DNA from: Bacillota bacterium
GTDB taxonomy: Bacteria; Bacillota; Clostridia; Christensenellales; Aristaeellaceae
DNA length: 34,948 nucleotides
Direction: 5' to 3'
NCBI GenBank assembly: GCA_023398575.1
Contig: JAEWSC010000099.1
Span: 1 to 34,948 of the forward strand
Positions 1 to 7,709 of this stretch are shown here, piece by piece. Position 1 is the first letter of the stretch; each line of letters opens with the position of its first letter. The translations under genes and the position numbers were made by a program. The notes beneath the pieces are model-generated. The model did no database searches. It worked only from the letters and a program-made list of their open reading frames with translations, and was not told the origin of the DNA.

Positions 1-69
1 TCGTACATCCTCGATGCTTTTGCATTGCCCGGACAGCATCTCTGCCAGTGCCTGTTCCTTTTCGTGCAT
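1..69 (-). CDS. IS256-family (mutator-type) transposase, N-terminal 23 residues only
   Basis: The minus strand encodes MHEKEQALAEMLSGQCKSIE followed by DVR before the window ends. This acidic start with a leucine-rich helix and a C-K-S-I-E-D-V motif is typical of the N-terminus of IS256-family transposases, where the DDE catalytic domain follows much later. A GAGAGGGG ribosome binding site sits just upstream of the ATG at 69. Only the first 23 codons are present, so the catalytic residues and intactness of the gene cannot be judged. The assignment rests on N-terminal pattern recognition alone. Confidence 0.5.
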   Translation of the reverse strand, partial: MHEKEQALAEMLSGQCKSIEDVR

Positions 70-127
70 GGAAACATCCCCTCTCTTGGTTATTGTTCCC
101 ATTTACACGGAAATATGTACACTCTCC
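1..127 (-). mobile_element. Terminal fragment of an IS256-family insertion sequence (cut by window edge)
   Basis: The left edge holds the start of a transposase-like reading frame on the minus strand (1-69) preceded by a short leader. At about 101-127 the leader carries, read on the minus strand, a GAGTGTACATATTTCCGTG segment that resembles the terminal inverted repeats I associate with IS256-type elements, so the element tip is probably near 125-129. The other end lies outside the window, so neither the partner inverted repeat nor a target duplication can be seen. The boundary is an inference. Confidence 0.5.
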
Positions 128-262
128 TCCCCGGAGAACACATCAAGCGTAGCGCAGTTCCCTACAGACATATCTGGCGTCAAGAAACTTTCTGCATCGG
201 TCATTGAGAATGGAATACGGTCCTTAGTCAACGAGATACAAGGTTACTGCTGCCATTTCGTT

Positions 263-799
263 TTATGTAATTTTTATGATACACCTTTCTCCGCCCATTT
301 TAACGCTGTCAACAAGTTCAACATCAATAGGCCTTTCAAGGATGCCCTCAAACATCTTTTTTGTGTATCCAAGGGTGCAATAGCACCAGGTTTTTGAAAG
401 TAGCTGATTAATTTTCTTAACACAAGAGCAGTAGCATTGAGGGTATAACAAATACAGGCTTTGCCCATCATACTTCATTTCATATCCTTGCTGCAAGGCA
501 GTTGCTTTTTCTGCGAATGCTTCTATACTCCCGCAGGAGTGATACAACTTTTTCAGCCTGTTAATTTTTCCAGCATCCGGACCGCAGGCGCAATCCATCC
601 GGATGCTTTTGATGGTGTCATCATCAAAGTTGAGTTCCAGGGCAGCACATATGCTTTGCGTCCAGACAAGCTTTTTTTCAGCGTCGGCAGAATTTGAAAG
701 CGGAATTTTATGTGCGATACCCTCGGCGGTTGCGGCGTCAGCGTGTTTCATCAGGCTGTTGTATAGACGGATGGAATGTGGATTATCTGTCTTTGGCAT
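263..799 (-). CDS. Cysteine-rich conserved hypothetical protein (DUF6144-like)
   Basis: A 178-residue soluble protein with a good start: GGAGG seven bases before the ATG at 799, and a TATAAT-like -10 at about 819-824 on the same strand. No signal peptide or membrane segment is visible. The chain has one CxC pair in the first half (D-C-A-C-G, about residue 70) and a second cluster in the C-terminal half (Q-C-Y-C-S-C, then W-C-Y-C), suggesting a metal- or cluster-binding fold. I associate this pattern with the DUF6144 family, proteins of unknown function common in Clostridia. It stands alone between the IS fragment and the asnS operon. The family name is from memory; the function is unknown. 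Confidence 0.6.
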   Translation of the reverse strand: MPKTDNPHSIRLYNSLMKHADAATAEGIAHKIPLSNSADAEKKLVWTQSICAALELNFDDDTIKSIRMDCACGPDAGKINRLKKLYHSCGSIEAFAEKATALQQGYEMKYDGQSLYLLYPQCYCSCVKKINQLLSKTWCYCTLGYTKKMFEGILERPIDVELVDSVKMGGERCIIKIT

Positions 800-935
800 G
801 ATACAACCTCCAATTATCGGTTTGATCTCATTATACTCCCCTGAACTTGACTGCTGCTTGTCATGTTATAGTTTGATGTTTTCGTGATCTGTCTGCAAAA
901 GCTTGACTGTTAGACAAACATGTCATAATACAAGG

Positions 936-964
936 CATGACCATCAGCGTAGCCGATGGTCATG
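936..964. repeat. Perfect 10-bp inverted repeat (hairpin)
   Basis: CATGACCATC at 936-945 is matched by GATGGTCATG at 955-964 around a 9-base centre whose GC/GC can extend the stem after one mismatch. No T-run follows on either strand, so this is not a standard terminator. It lies in the 241-bp gap between the DUF6144-like gene and asnS, which otherwise holds only the -10-like site of the former and the double hairpin at 986-1033. Confidence 0.5.
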
Positions 965-985
965 ATTTATATGGAAGATAGGATT

Positions 986-1033
986 CTCAAGGGATGTATC
1001 CCTTGAGCGGGGGTCCAGGGGCAGAGCCCCTGG
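986..1033. repeat. Double hairpin directly after asnS (dispersed-repeat-like, possible terminator)
   Basis: Two adjacent palindromes: CTCAAGGGAT (986-995) with ATCCCTTGAG (998-1007), and CCAGGGGC (1015-1022) with GCCCCTGG (1026-1033). The second begins only eight bases past the asnS stop, so it will form at the 3' end of the asnS transcript. There is no U-run. The paired layout with a G-rich linker resembles short dispersed palindromic repeats found in many gut Clostridia; whether it recurs in this genome cannot be seen here. Confidence 0.5.
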
Positions 1034-1040
1034 TGTTCCA

Positions 1041-2432
1041 TCAGAAGTCAGCGCTGCCGGTGGTGCGAGGGAAGGGGAGTACATCACGAATGTTACCCAT
1101 GCCTGTCATGTACATGATCAGCCGTTCGAAGCCCAAGCCAAAGCCGGCGTGGGGCGTACCGCCATATTTGCGAAGCTCCAGGTACCACCAATAATCAGAG
1201 GGATGCATACCCAATTCTTCGATACGTTTTTCCAATCGCTCATAGCGTTCTTCACGTTGGCTGCCACCAATCAGTTCACCAACGCCGGGAACCAGCAAGT
1301 CAACTGCGGCAACAGTCTTGTTATCGTCGTTCATGCGCATATAAAAAGCCTTGATTTCCTTGGGATAGTTGTAGACAAATACCGGCTTCTGAAAATGCTT
1401 TTCTGCCAGATACCGCTCGTGCTCTGTCTGCAGGTCCATCCCCCAATTGACCGGATAGTCAAAGGCTTCGCTGCTGGCCTTAAGAATCTCAATGGCATCG
1501 GTATAGGTGACTCTGGCAAAATCACTGGAGGCGACCAGCGTAAGCCGGTTAATCAGTTCTTTATCCACAAAGGCATTGAGGAATTCCATTTCTGGGGCAG
1601 CTTTGTCCAGAATACCAGAAATGACATATTTGAGCATATCCTCCGCCAAGCCCATGTCGTCAAACAGATCTGCAAAGGCAATCTCTGGCTCCACCATCCA
1701 AAATTCGGCGGCATGGCGGGCGGTGTAGCTGCGCTCAGCCCTAAAAGTAGGGCCAAAGGTGTATACGTTACGAAAGGCCATGCAGTACGATTCCACGTTC
1801 AGTTGACCACTGACGGTGAGACTTGCGGACTTGCCGAAAAAGTCTTCGCTCTCCAGCACGTGACCTTTGTCATCTTTAGGCGGATTGTTGATATCCAGCG
1901 TTGTCACCCTGAACATTTCGCCTGCACCTTCAGCATCGCTGGTAGTGATAATCGGGGTATGCACATACACAAAGCCCCGCTCAGCAAAAAAGGCATGAAG
2001 AAGCTGCGCCGCCAGGGAGCGGATGCGGAATACCGCCGTAAAAGTATTGGTGCGGGGGCGCAAGTGGGCTAATGTACGCAGGTATTCAAAGGTATGGCGC
2101 TTCTTTTGCAGAGGATATTCTGGGTCGCACATGCCGACGACAGTGACGGTATCGGCCTTTAACTCAAAGGGCTGCTTCATACCTGGGGTCAATACCAGTG
2201 TGCCGGTAACTTGGATGGCACTGCCTAAGGTGATACGGGGAACGGACTTGAAATCCTCGGTACGGCCATCCTCACAGACGATTTGCAGGTTTTTAAAGTA
2301 GGTGCCGTCGTTGAGTTCAATGAAAGCAAAGGCTTTGCTGTCGCGCACCGTACGTACCCAACCGGAGATGGTGACCTTTTCAACATCAACTGCTGGCGGG
2401 TTTTGGAAAAGAGCTTTGATGGAGATGGACAT
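1041..2432 (-). CDS. asnS: Asparagine--tRNA ligase
   Basis: Cytoplasmic class II synthetase that charges tRNA-Asn with asparagine. The 463-residue length is normal for bacterial AsnRS. An N-terminal OB-fold anticodon-binding domain (VTISGWVRTVRDSKAFAFIE, about 20-40) is followed by the class II core: motif 2 region around FGPTFRAERS, then PGVGELIGGSQREERYERLE and a C-terminal motif 3 region GFGLGFERLIMYMTGMGNIR. The LPFPRT ending is typical. The start at 2432 has AGAGGAAG upstream. It is the last gene of the minus-strand operon HAD-hprK-glucokinase-asnS, 63 bp after the glucokinase. No T-box is visible ahead of it. AspRS is excluded because the architecture is the short AsnRS form without the GAD insert. 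Confidence 0.96.
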   Translation of the reverse strand: MSISIKALFQNPPAVDVEKVTISGWVRTVRDSKAFAFIELNDGTYFKNLQIVCEDGRTEDFKSVPRITLGSAIQVTGTLVLTPGMKQPFELKADTVTVVGMCDPEYPLQKKRHTFEYLRTLAHLRPRTNTFTAVFRIRSLAAQLLHAFFAERGFVYVHTPIITTSDAEGAGEMFRVTTLDINNPPKDDKGHVLESEDFFGKSASLTVSGQLNVESYCMAFRNVYTFGPTFRAERSYTARHAAEFWMVEPEIAFADLFDDMGLAEDMLKYVISGILDKAAPEMEFLNAFVDKELINRLTLVASSDFARVTYTDAIEILKASSEAFDYPVNWGMDLQTEHERYLAEKHFQKPVFVYNYPKEIKAFYMRMNDDNKTVAAVDLLVPGVGELIGGSQREERYERLEKRIEELGMHPSDYWWYLELRKYGGTPHAGFGLGFERLIMYMTGMGNIRDVLPFPRTTGSADF

Positions 2433-2495
2433 TCGATTCTTCCTCTCTGTTTCCCTATATCTTTGGGTTATGCTATGCGTTAAGCCGGCCGCTTG

Positions 2496-3440
2496 TTACT
2501 TGCCCAGCATGGCGGCGCCGATAATGCCGGCTTCCGCACCCAGTTTGGCAATTTCAATCCGGGCATAGGGCATGGTTTTGAATAGCAGGTATTGAGGCAA
2601 TTCCGCACGAACGGCATCTAGCAGGAAATCTCCGGCCTTGCTCACGCCGCCGCCCAGTACGATGACCTCCGGGTCAATGAAGGCAATGATGGTGTTGATA
2701 CCTTGAGCCAGGTATTTGACATATCGACGGAAGATTTTCAGCGCTGTTTCGTCGCCTTCACGGGCGGCGTCAAATACCAACTTAGCGTTTACGTTTGCTA
2801 GGTCACCGCCGCACATGTTCATCATCATGCTCTCGGGGTGGACAAGCAACGCTTGCCTAGCCATGCGGATGATGGCCGTTGCGCTGCAATAACGCTCCAG
2901 ACATCCTTTGTTGCCGCAGGTACAGGGCTCGCCTTCGATTTCCAGAGCGATGTGGCCAAGTTCGCTGCCAATATTGTGAAAACCGCTCCACGGCTTGCCA
3001 CCAATGACGATACCGCCGCCTACACCGGTGCCCAATGTGAGAAATACGCTGGAATGACAGCCAGCGCTGACGCCTGCAACGCTTTCAGCATATCCCGCCA
3101 CGGTTGCGTCATTATCAATGAAAACGGGCTTGTTGATATATTTTAGAAATTCCTCGCGCAGGGGAACATCATGCCAGCTTAAATTTGTGCAGAAGACAAC
3201 GATGCCTGTATCGCTGTTGGCAATGCCGGGGATACCGATGCCGATGCTGTGCACATCATCAATCGTTAAGCCGGCCTGATGAAGCGTATCCAGGCTGATA
3301 GCTGCCATATCTTTTACAATTTCCTGATAAGGCCGCATGGCCAGCGTGGGTACGGAACCTTTTTGAATAATATTCCCAGCTTCATCTACAATCCCGACAG
3401 CAATGCCCGTTCCGCCAAGGTCGATGCCTATATACACCAT
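2496..3440 (-). CDS. glcK: ROK-family glucokinase
   Basis: Predicted ATP-dependent cytoplasmic kinase phosphorylating glucose to glucose-6-phosphate. The 314-residue protein starts with the ROK phosphate-binding segment YIGIDLGGTGIAVGIVD (about 3-19), continues with the sugar-binding HNIGSELGHIALE region and the ROK zinc signature CTCGNKGCLERYCS, and ends with a second glycine-rich nucleotide loop VIVLGGGVSKAG. The start ATG at 3440 has GGGGAC upstream. It lies 30 bp after hprK, so glucose phosphorylation and carbon-catabolite signalling are co-transcribed. ROK proteins can also be N-acetyl-hexosamine kinases or repressors; no N-terminal DNA-binding domain is present, and glucose is the most likely substrate. 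Confidence 0.9.
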   Translation of the reverse strand: MVYIGIDLGGTGIAVGIVDEAGNIIQKGSVPTLAMRPYQEIVKDMAAISLDTLHQAGLTIDDVHSIGIGIPGIANSDTGIVVFCTNLSWHDVPLREEFLKYINKPVFIDNDATVAGYAESVAGVSAGCHSSVFLTLGTGVGGGIVIGGKPWSGFHNIGSELGHIALEIEGEPCTCGNKGCLERYCSATAIIRMARQALLVHPESMMMNMCGGDLANVNAKLVFDAAREGDETALKIFRRYVKYLAQGINTIIAFIDPEVIVLGGGVSKAGDFLLDAVRAELPQYLLFKTMPYARIEIAKLGAEAGIIGAAMLGK

Positions 3441-3470
3441 GGTAATGTCCCCGCTTTCGTCTGTATAAAA

Positions 3471-4397
3471 TTAATCGTTGCTAGAATTTCTTGCGATCAT
3501 GTCGGTAAGCCTGCGATCCAGTTCGTGGGCGGCACTGTATCCCAAGCGTTTAAGACTTAAGTTTCTGGCAGCAACCTCAATGATGATGGCCAGGTTTCGT
3601 CCCGGACGCACCGGCATGATTTGATGAGGTACTTTTACGCCGAGAATGGCGATGGTTTCTTCTGTCAGACCAAGGCGGTCATATTCCTTGTTTTCATTCC
3701 ACTGTTCCATATGCATGACAAGATCAATGGTTTTGTTGACGATGACCGATCCAACACCATACATGGCGCGGATATCAATGATGCCAATACCGCGAATTTC
3801 CATAAAATGGCGCACCATTTCCGGCGCTTCACCGGTTAGACGATCATCGCTGACACGGCAAATGTCTACTACGTCATCAGCAACTAGCTGATGACCGCGC
3901 TTAACCAACTCTAAAGCAGCTTCGCTTTTTCCAACACCGCTTTCACCAGTTAATAGCACACCCACGCCATACACGTCGACCAAAACGCCGTGTCTAGTAA
4001 TGCGCGGTGCCAGGCGGCGGTTTAAAAAGTTAATGGCGCTGAAGGTGAACTTGGTGGTGACCATGTTTGTTTGATATACCACGATATCCCGCAGTGCAGC
4101 CTCATCAATCAATTCCGGCGGAGGAATCATTCCTCGGCAAATGATCACGCAGGGCAGATTATAGCTGAAATAGGTTTTGAGCATTTTGCGCCTGGCATCC
4201 GGCTCCATAGATTCCAGGTAGGTCATTTCTACCTTGCCGATCACTTGGGGGCGTTCATAAGCAAAATACTCGTAAAAACCGCAAAACTGCATGCCAGGAC
4301 GATTCAAATCCGTGGTTCGGATATCCCATTCCTTTCGCGTGGAAGGGGAGAGCTCCTTTAGGTGCAGGGAGTCGGCAAAATCCTTGGCCTGGATCAT
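3471..4397 (-). CDS. hprK: HPr kinase/phosphorylase
   Basis: Bifunctional sensor enzyme that phosphorylates and dephosphorylates Ser46 of HPr, controlling catabolite repression and PTS activity. The 308-residue length is standard. The N-terminal regulatory domain is followed by the P-loop GESGVGKSEAALEL (about residue 150), the acidic VADDVVDI segment, the family signature EIRGIGIIDIRAMYG, and the late conserved MPVRPGRNLAIIIEVAARN that is specific to HprK. The start ATG at 4397 overlaps the stop of the HAD gene by four bases (ATGA), which indicates translational coupling. No ptsH or crh lies in the window. Confidence 0.96.
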   Translation of the reverse strand: MIQAKDFADSLHLKELSPSTRKEWDIRTTDLNRPGMQFCGFYEYFAYERPQVIGKVEMTYLESMEPDARRKMLKTYFSYNLPCVIICRGMIPPPELIDEAALRDIVVYQTNMVTTKFTFSAINFLNRRLAPRITRHGVLVDVYGVGVLLTGESGVGKSEAALELVKRGHQLVADDVVDICRVSDDRLTGEAPEMVRHFMEIRGIGIIDIRAMYGVGSVIVNKTIDLVMHMEQWNENKEYDRLGLTEETIAILGVKVPHQIMPVRPGRNLAIIIEVAARNLSLKRLGYSAAHELDRRLTDMIARNSSND

Positions 4398-5206
4398 GCG
4401 GGTACATCCTCCTTCAGAACATAGCGGGCTATATATTTTGCTACGCCGTCCTGGTTATTGGGGGAACAAACGAGGGCTACGCTTTCCTTTACCTCACTGC
4501 GGGCATTTTCCATGGCTACACCATATTTTGCCCACTTGAGCATACTCAAATCATTCAGGCTATCGCCAAATGCCATGGTTGTCTCAGGCATGATAGGCAG
4601 CATTGCCGACAACTTTTTCAGAGCGTTGCCCTTGGTGGCACCAGGAGGCATCATTTCCAGAAAGATGGGCTTGCTGATGCTCAGCGATACGGTATCACCA
4701 AAGAGGAGGTGCGCTTTTTGATACAGGCTGGCGATGGCACCAGGCTCTCCCACGCATAAAAGCTTGGGCGTAGGGGCGCTCAAATGCTCTGACAGCTTGT
4801 CCACCTTGATTCCGCGAAGCATGGAGGAATAGCTGTACTCCCGGCCATATGCCTCTTCCCCTGAGAAATAAAAAACATCGCCATCGTAGGAATGAACATA
4901 AAACCCGTTTTCTTCCGCGAACCTGGCGCAAGCTTTGGCTTGCTCAACCGAAAACATAAGCCCGTTCAGCAGGCGGTGTGTTTGAGGCTCAACAATCTCT
5001 CCGCCGTTGCATGCGATATACGGTGCAGGGGATCCAACCTCATCCACAAAACCACGCATGCTTGCGCCGGCACGGCCGCTGGCCAAGACGAGACGGATTC
5101 CGCGTGCCATTGCCCTTTTTAGTACGTCTAGGCTGTAGGCGGATATCTGTCTTTCATCATTAAGTAGCGTGTCATCCAAATCGGTGACAATAGTGCTGAT
5201 ATGCAG
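4394..5206 (-). CDS. Cof-type HAD-IIB sugar/phosphoester phosphatase, probable CTG start
   Basis: A HAD-superfamily phosphatase with a C2-type cap, likely acting on sugar phosphates or similar small phosphoesters. Motif I is DLDDTLLND, a Thr/Ser motif II region is LVLASGRAG, and motif IV is MAFGDSLNDLSMLKWAKYG, with NNQDGVAKYI near the end. An in-frame TTG at 5179 cannot be the start because it would remove the nucleophile Asp, the codon just before it. Upstream in frame the only well-placed candidate is CTG at 5206, eight bases after GGGAGG, giving (M)HISTIVTDLDDT, the normal family N-terminus; ATT at 5191 and ATC at 5200 have worse spacing. This gives about 270 residues. It is the first gene of the hprK operon; a TATAAT-like -10 lies at 5235-5240. 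Confidence 0.85.
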   Translation of the reverse strand: MHISTIVTDLDDTLLNDERQISAYSLDVLKRAMARGIRLVLASGRAGASMRGFVDEVGSPAPYIACNGGEIVEPQTHRLLNGLMFSVEQAKACARFAEENGFYVHSYDGDVFYFSGEEAYGREYSYSSMLRGIKVDKLSEHLSAPTPKLLCVGEPGAIASLYQKAHLLFGDTVSLSISKPIFLEMMPPGATKGNALKKLSAMLPIMPETTMAFGDSLNDLSMLKWAKYGVAMENARSEVKESVALVCSPNNQDGVAKYIARYVLKEDVPA

Positions 5207-5318
5207 TGTGAAAACCTCCCATTCAAGACGACTTATTATACCTCTTTTCCCTCTCTTCTGCCAGCCCCAATTTGCTAGAAAAGCAATACAGGGCGATAAT
5301 TTTAGTCTCTTTTAGATG

Positions 5319-5347
5319 TTTACAAGGATGCATGACAATGATATATT
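5319..5347 (+). promoter_or_regulatory. Predicted sigma-A promoter of hisC
   Basis: TTTACA at 5319-5324 and TATATT at 5342-5347 are separated by 17 bp. The hisC ATG is about 100 bp further on, so the leader would be roughly 95 nt. The leader contains CCAAAG paired with CTTTGG (about 5356-5383) but no full terminator, so no attenuator is claimed. Confidence 0.45.
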
Positions 5348-5452
5348 GATACCACCAAAGACTTACAGCACCGGCCTTTGGTTATGCTGCCTATATAGGA
5401 TGACATAATTAAGGCGATGCGCAATACGGTATGGTATGCAGGAGGTTTGCTC

Positions 5453-6511
5453 ATGGCATATTTAAGTGCTCTGGCAGGGAGTTTGACGCCTTATCAGGCT
5501 GGGGAGCAGCCCAAAGATAGGACATATATAAAGCTCAACACGAATGAGAATCCTTATGCGCCCAGCCCCAAAGTGATGAGGACCATGGAATCAGCAGCAA
5601 AAAGTCTGCAATTGTATCCAGACATGGACTGCGCCGCGCTGTGCAAGGCGGCAGCCAATCTAAACGGTGTTGCTCCGGAACAGGTATTTGCAGGGAATGG
5701 ATCAGATGAGGTGCTTGCTTTTGCTTTCGCAGCCTTTTTTGCGGGCAAGCGGCTGTTGGCGCCAGATGTTACGTATTCGTTTTATCCTGTATACGCCAAG
5801 CTCTTCGGTGCGCAGTATGAAACTGTGCCGCTGAAGGATGACTTTTCGATAGATGTGCAAGCTCTTTTGCAGGACGCACCAGTGGTAATCGCCAACCCTA
5901 ACGCTCCAACAGGCATGATGCTGCCGGTCAATGTGCTTGCCGAAATGGCTGCCTATCTAAAGGAACAACAAGAGATTCTGCTCATCGACGAAGCATATGA
6001 AGCGTTTGCGCAAGAAAATGCTGTACCGCTACTAAGTCGCTTTGATAACGTGCTGATTGTACGCACGCTGTCCAAATCCCACAGTCTGGCAGGGCTTCGG
6101 GTGGGCTATGCCATGGGTCACCCCCAACTGATTGATGGATTGAACAGGGTGAAGGACTGCTTTAACAGTTATTCGCTGGATAGGTTGGCCCAAGCGGCGG
6201 CAACAGCGGCCCTTGATGACAAAGCGTATTATGCAGAAATCAATAAAAAAGTAGCAGCCACGCGGGATTGGACCCGCAGTGCTCTCATTCAATCAGACAT
6301 TGAAGTATTGCCCAGCCAAACCAATTTCTTGTTTGTGAGAGCCCACGAAACGAACGCACAGGGAGTACTCATGCAATTGAAAGAGCGGGGGATTCTGGTG
6401 CGTCATTTTAACAAACCCAGAATCGCACCGTTTTTGCGCATTAGCATAGGCACGCAGGAAGATATGGAAACGGTGGTCAAGGAATTGACGGATATCCTCA
6501 AGGACCGCTAA
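5453..6511 (+). CDS. hisC: Histidinol-phosphate aminotransferase (class I/II PLP aminotransferase)
   Basis: PLP enzyme converting imidazole-acetol phosphate and glutamate to histidinol phosphate. The start at 5453 is chosen over an upstream ATG at 5417 because GGAGG ends seven bases before it and MAYLSALAGSLTPYQAGEQ is the normal HisC N-terminus; this gives 352 residues. Visible signatures are KLNTNENPYAPSP (about 27-39), GNGSDEVLAF, NPNAPTG, LIDEAYEAF, and TLSKSHSLAGLRVGYAMG, with Lys208 the expected PLP Schiff-base residue. No other his genes are nearby, so an alternative role with phenylalanine/tyrosine or a phosphonate-type substrate is possible, as for other stand-alone HisC-like enzymes. 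It converges on tadA with a three-base overlap of the two stop regions. Confidence 0.85.
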   Translation: MAYLSALAGSLTPYQAGEQPKDRTYIKLNTNENPYAPSPKVMRTMESAAKSLQLYPDMDCAALCKAAANLNGVAPEQVFAGNGSDEVLAFAFAAFFAGKRLLAPDVTYSFYPVYAKLFGAQYETVPLKDDFSIDVQALLQDAPVVIANPNAPTGMMLPVNVLAEMAAYLKEQQEILLIDEAYEAFAQENAVPLLSRFDNVLIVRTLSKSHSLAGLRVGYAMGHPQLIDGLNRVKDCFNSYSLDRLAQAAATAALDDKAYYAEINKKVAATRDWTRSALIQSDIEVLPSQTNFLFVRAHETNAQGVLMQLKERGILVRHFNKPRIAPFLRISIGTQEDMETVVKELTDILKDR

Positions 6512-6960
6512 ATACGCTTTTGTGCAAAAAAATCTTTTATAAGAGTAGTTGCCTCTACCTCTAGGATGCCACCAATGACCTCTGTTCTGTGTGTAAAAGC
6601 TGGGTCATGGGGAATATCATACAAGCTGCCGCAGCAGCCCTGTTTTTCGTCCCAGGCTGCAAAAATGCATGTGTCCAGGTTGGCCATGACGATCGCGCCA
6701 GCGCACATGGGGCAGGGCTCCAGTGTTACATACATGCTGCAGCCGGATAAGCGCCTTGTGCCAAGCAGGTTTGCAGCTTCTCGCAGCGCCAGTATCTCCG
6801 CATGGGCGGTAGGGTCGCCTAAGGTTTCCCGCAAATTATGGCAGGCGGCGATAACTTTGTCGTTATGTACTATTACCGCCCCAACCGGCACTTCGCCAGA
6901 TTCTTCTGCCAATCGGGCTTGCTCCAGCGCTTTATGCATAAACTGCTCGTGATTACTCAA
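6508..6960 (-). CDS. tadA: tRNA-specific adenosine deaminase
   Basis: Zinc-dependent deaminase converting adenosine 34 of tRNA-Arg(ACG) to inosine. The 150-residue protein carries HAEILALREA with the catalytic His-Ala-Glu and the zinc-binding PCPMCAGAI motif, plus GSLYDIPHDPAFTHR that is characteristic of TadA rather than of cytidine or guanine deaminases. The start is a TTG at 6960 supported by GGGGGGAAG four bases upstream; an in-frame ATG at 6939 has no clear ribosome binding site and would clip the first helix. The gene is transcribed towards hisC. Confidence 0.93.
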   Translation of the reverse strand: MSNHEQFMHKALEQARLAEESGEVPVGAVIVHNDKVIAACHNLRETLGDPTAHAEILALREAANLLGTRRLSGCSMYVTLEPCPMCAGAIVMANLDTCIFAAWDEKQGCCGSLYDIPHDPAFTHRTEVIGGILEVEATTLIKDFFAQKRI

Positions 6961-7031
6961 AAACTTCCCCCCAAAACCATTCTACATGTATCATACCATG
7001 CTAAAAGAACAGGAACAAGGAGGCAATTTCT

Positions 7032-7592
7032 ATGAACAATCCGGTACTGAAAGTTATCGATGAACGCAGAAGTATCCGCGCGTATACGCAGGAGCCTGTA
7101 TCAAAAGAGCATCTTGATCTGTTATTGTCTGCCGCACTATCCTCGCCCAGCGCCCGCAACAGCCAACCGTGGCATTTTTCCGTGACGACGAATCAAGAAT
7201 TGATTCAAAAAGTCAATCAGCTTGCGTTGGAGCAATTGAAGCAAGGGGCTGACCCAAAGGCTGTAGAGCGCATGAGCCAGCCGGGCTTTACCATTTTTCA
7301 TGGCGCCCCCTTGGTGATTTTTATTTCTGCCGATTCCAATGGGCGATATGCTGTTTTGGACTGCGGTATTGCAGTGGAGAATATCGCCCTTGCTGCCCAT
7401 AGTTTGGGGCTTGGCAGTGTTATCTTGGGCTTACCCAAAGCCGCCTTTGAAGGACCGGAAAGGGATTCGCTTGAAAAAGAGCTAGCGTTCCCACAAGGTT
7501 CTTCCTTCCAAATTGCCATCGCTATCGGCCATCCTGCCGCGGGCAAAGAGAAGCATCCGGTTGGAGAAACGAAAATTAGCGTTATTCCATAA
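7032..7592 (+). CDS. Nitroreductase-family FMN oxidoreductase
   Basis: An FMN-dependent NAD(P)H oxidoreductase of the nitroreductase fold, probably cytoplasmic. The 186-residue protein begins with the FMN-phosphate motif DERRSIRAYTQEPV (about 10-23), followed by SSPSARNSQPWHF, an FMN ribityl contact region, and the later GIAVENIALAAHSLGLGSV and AIAIGHPA segments typical of the family. AAGGAGG precedes the ATG at 7032. It lies 117 bp upstream of the encapsulin operon on the same strand. Its C-terminus (GETKISVIP) does not resemble an encapsulin cargo-loading peptide, so it is not an obvious cargo. The natural substrate is unknown. Confidence 0.88.
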   Translation: MNNPVLKVIDERRSIRAYTQEPVSKEHLDLLLSAALSSPSARNSQPWHFSVTTNQELIQKVNQLALEQLKQGADPKAVERMSQPGFTIFHGAPLVIFISADSNGRYAVLDCGIAVENIALAAHSLGLGSVILGLPKAAFEGPERDSLEKELAFPQGSSFQIAIAIGHPAAGKEKHPVGETKISVIP

Positions 7593-7709
7593 ACCCTCAG
7601 CAGTACAAATATGGAAAATTGTTTCACCATGAAGGAAAAGCGACATAATAAGAGCGAATATTTATCGAAGTAGGGTTGTCCCAGAAAATTGGAAGCGGAG
7701 GACGAGAAC

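Noticed and set aside
14..397. 127-codon plus-strand open frame at the left edge
   Set aside because: It runs antisense over the transposase start, the probable IS tip and the end of the DUF6144-like gene; no plausible product.
1149..2072. 307-codon plus-strand open frame opposite asnS
   Set aside because: It is fully antisense to a strongly conserved synthetase, has no family resemblance and no ribosome site; it is a coding shadow.
5417..5452. Upstream ATG of hisC at 5417
   Set aside because: No ribosome site and a non-homologous extension; the internal ATG at 5453 has GGAGG at the right distance.
7593..7709. Promoter and PerR/Fur-like operator ahead of the encapsulin operon
   Set aside because: TTGTTT and CATAAT are 19 bp apart, which is too loose, and no convincing PerR or Fur box palindrome was seen.
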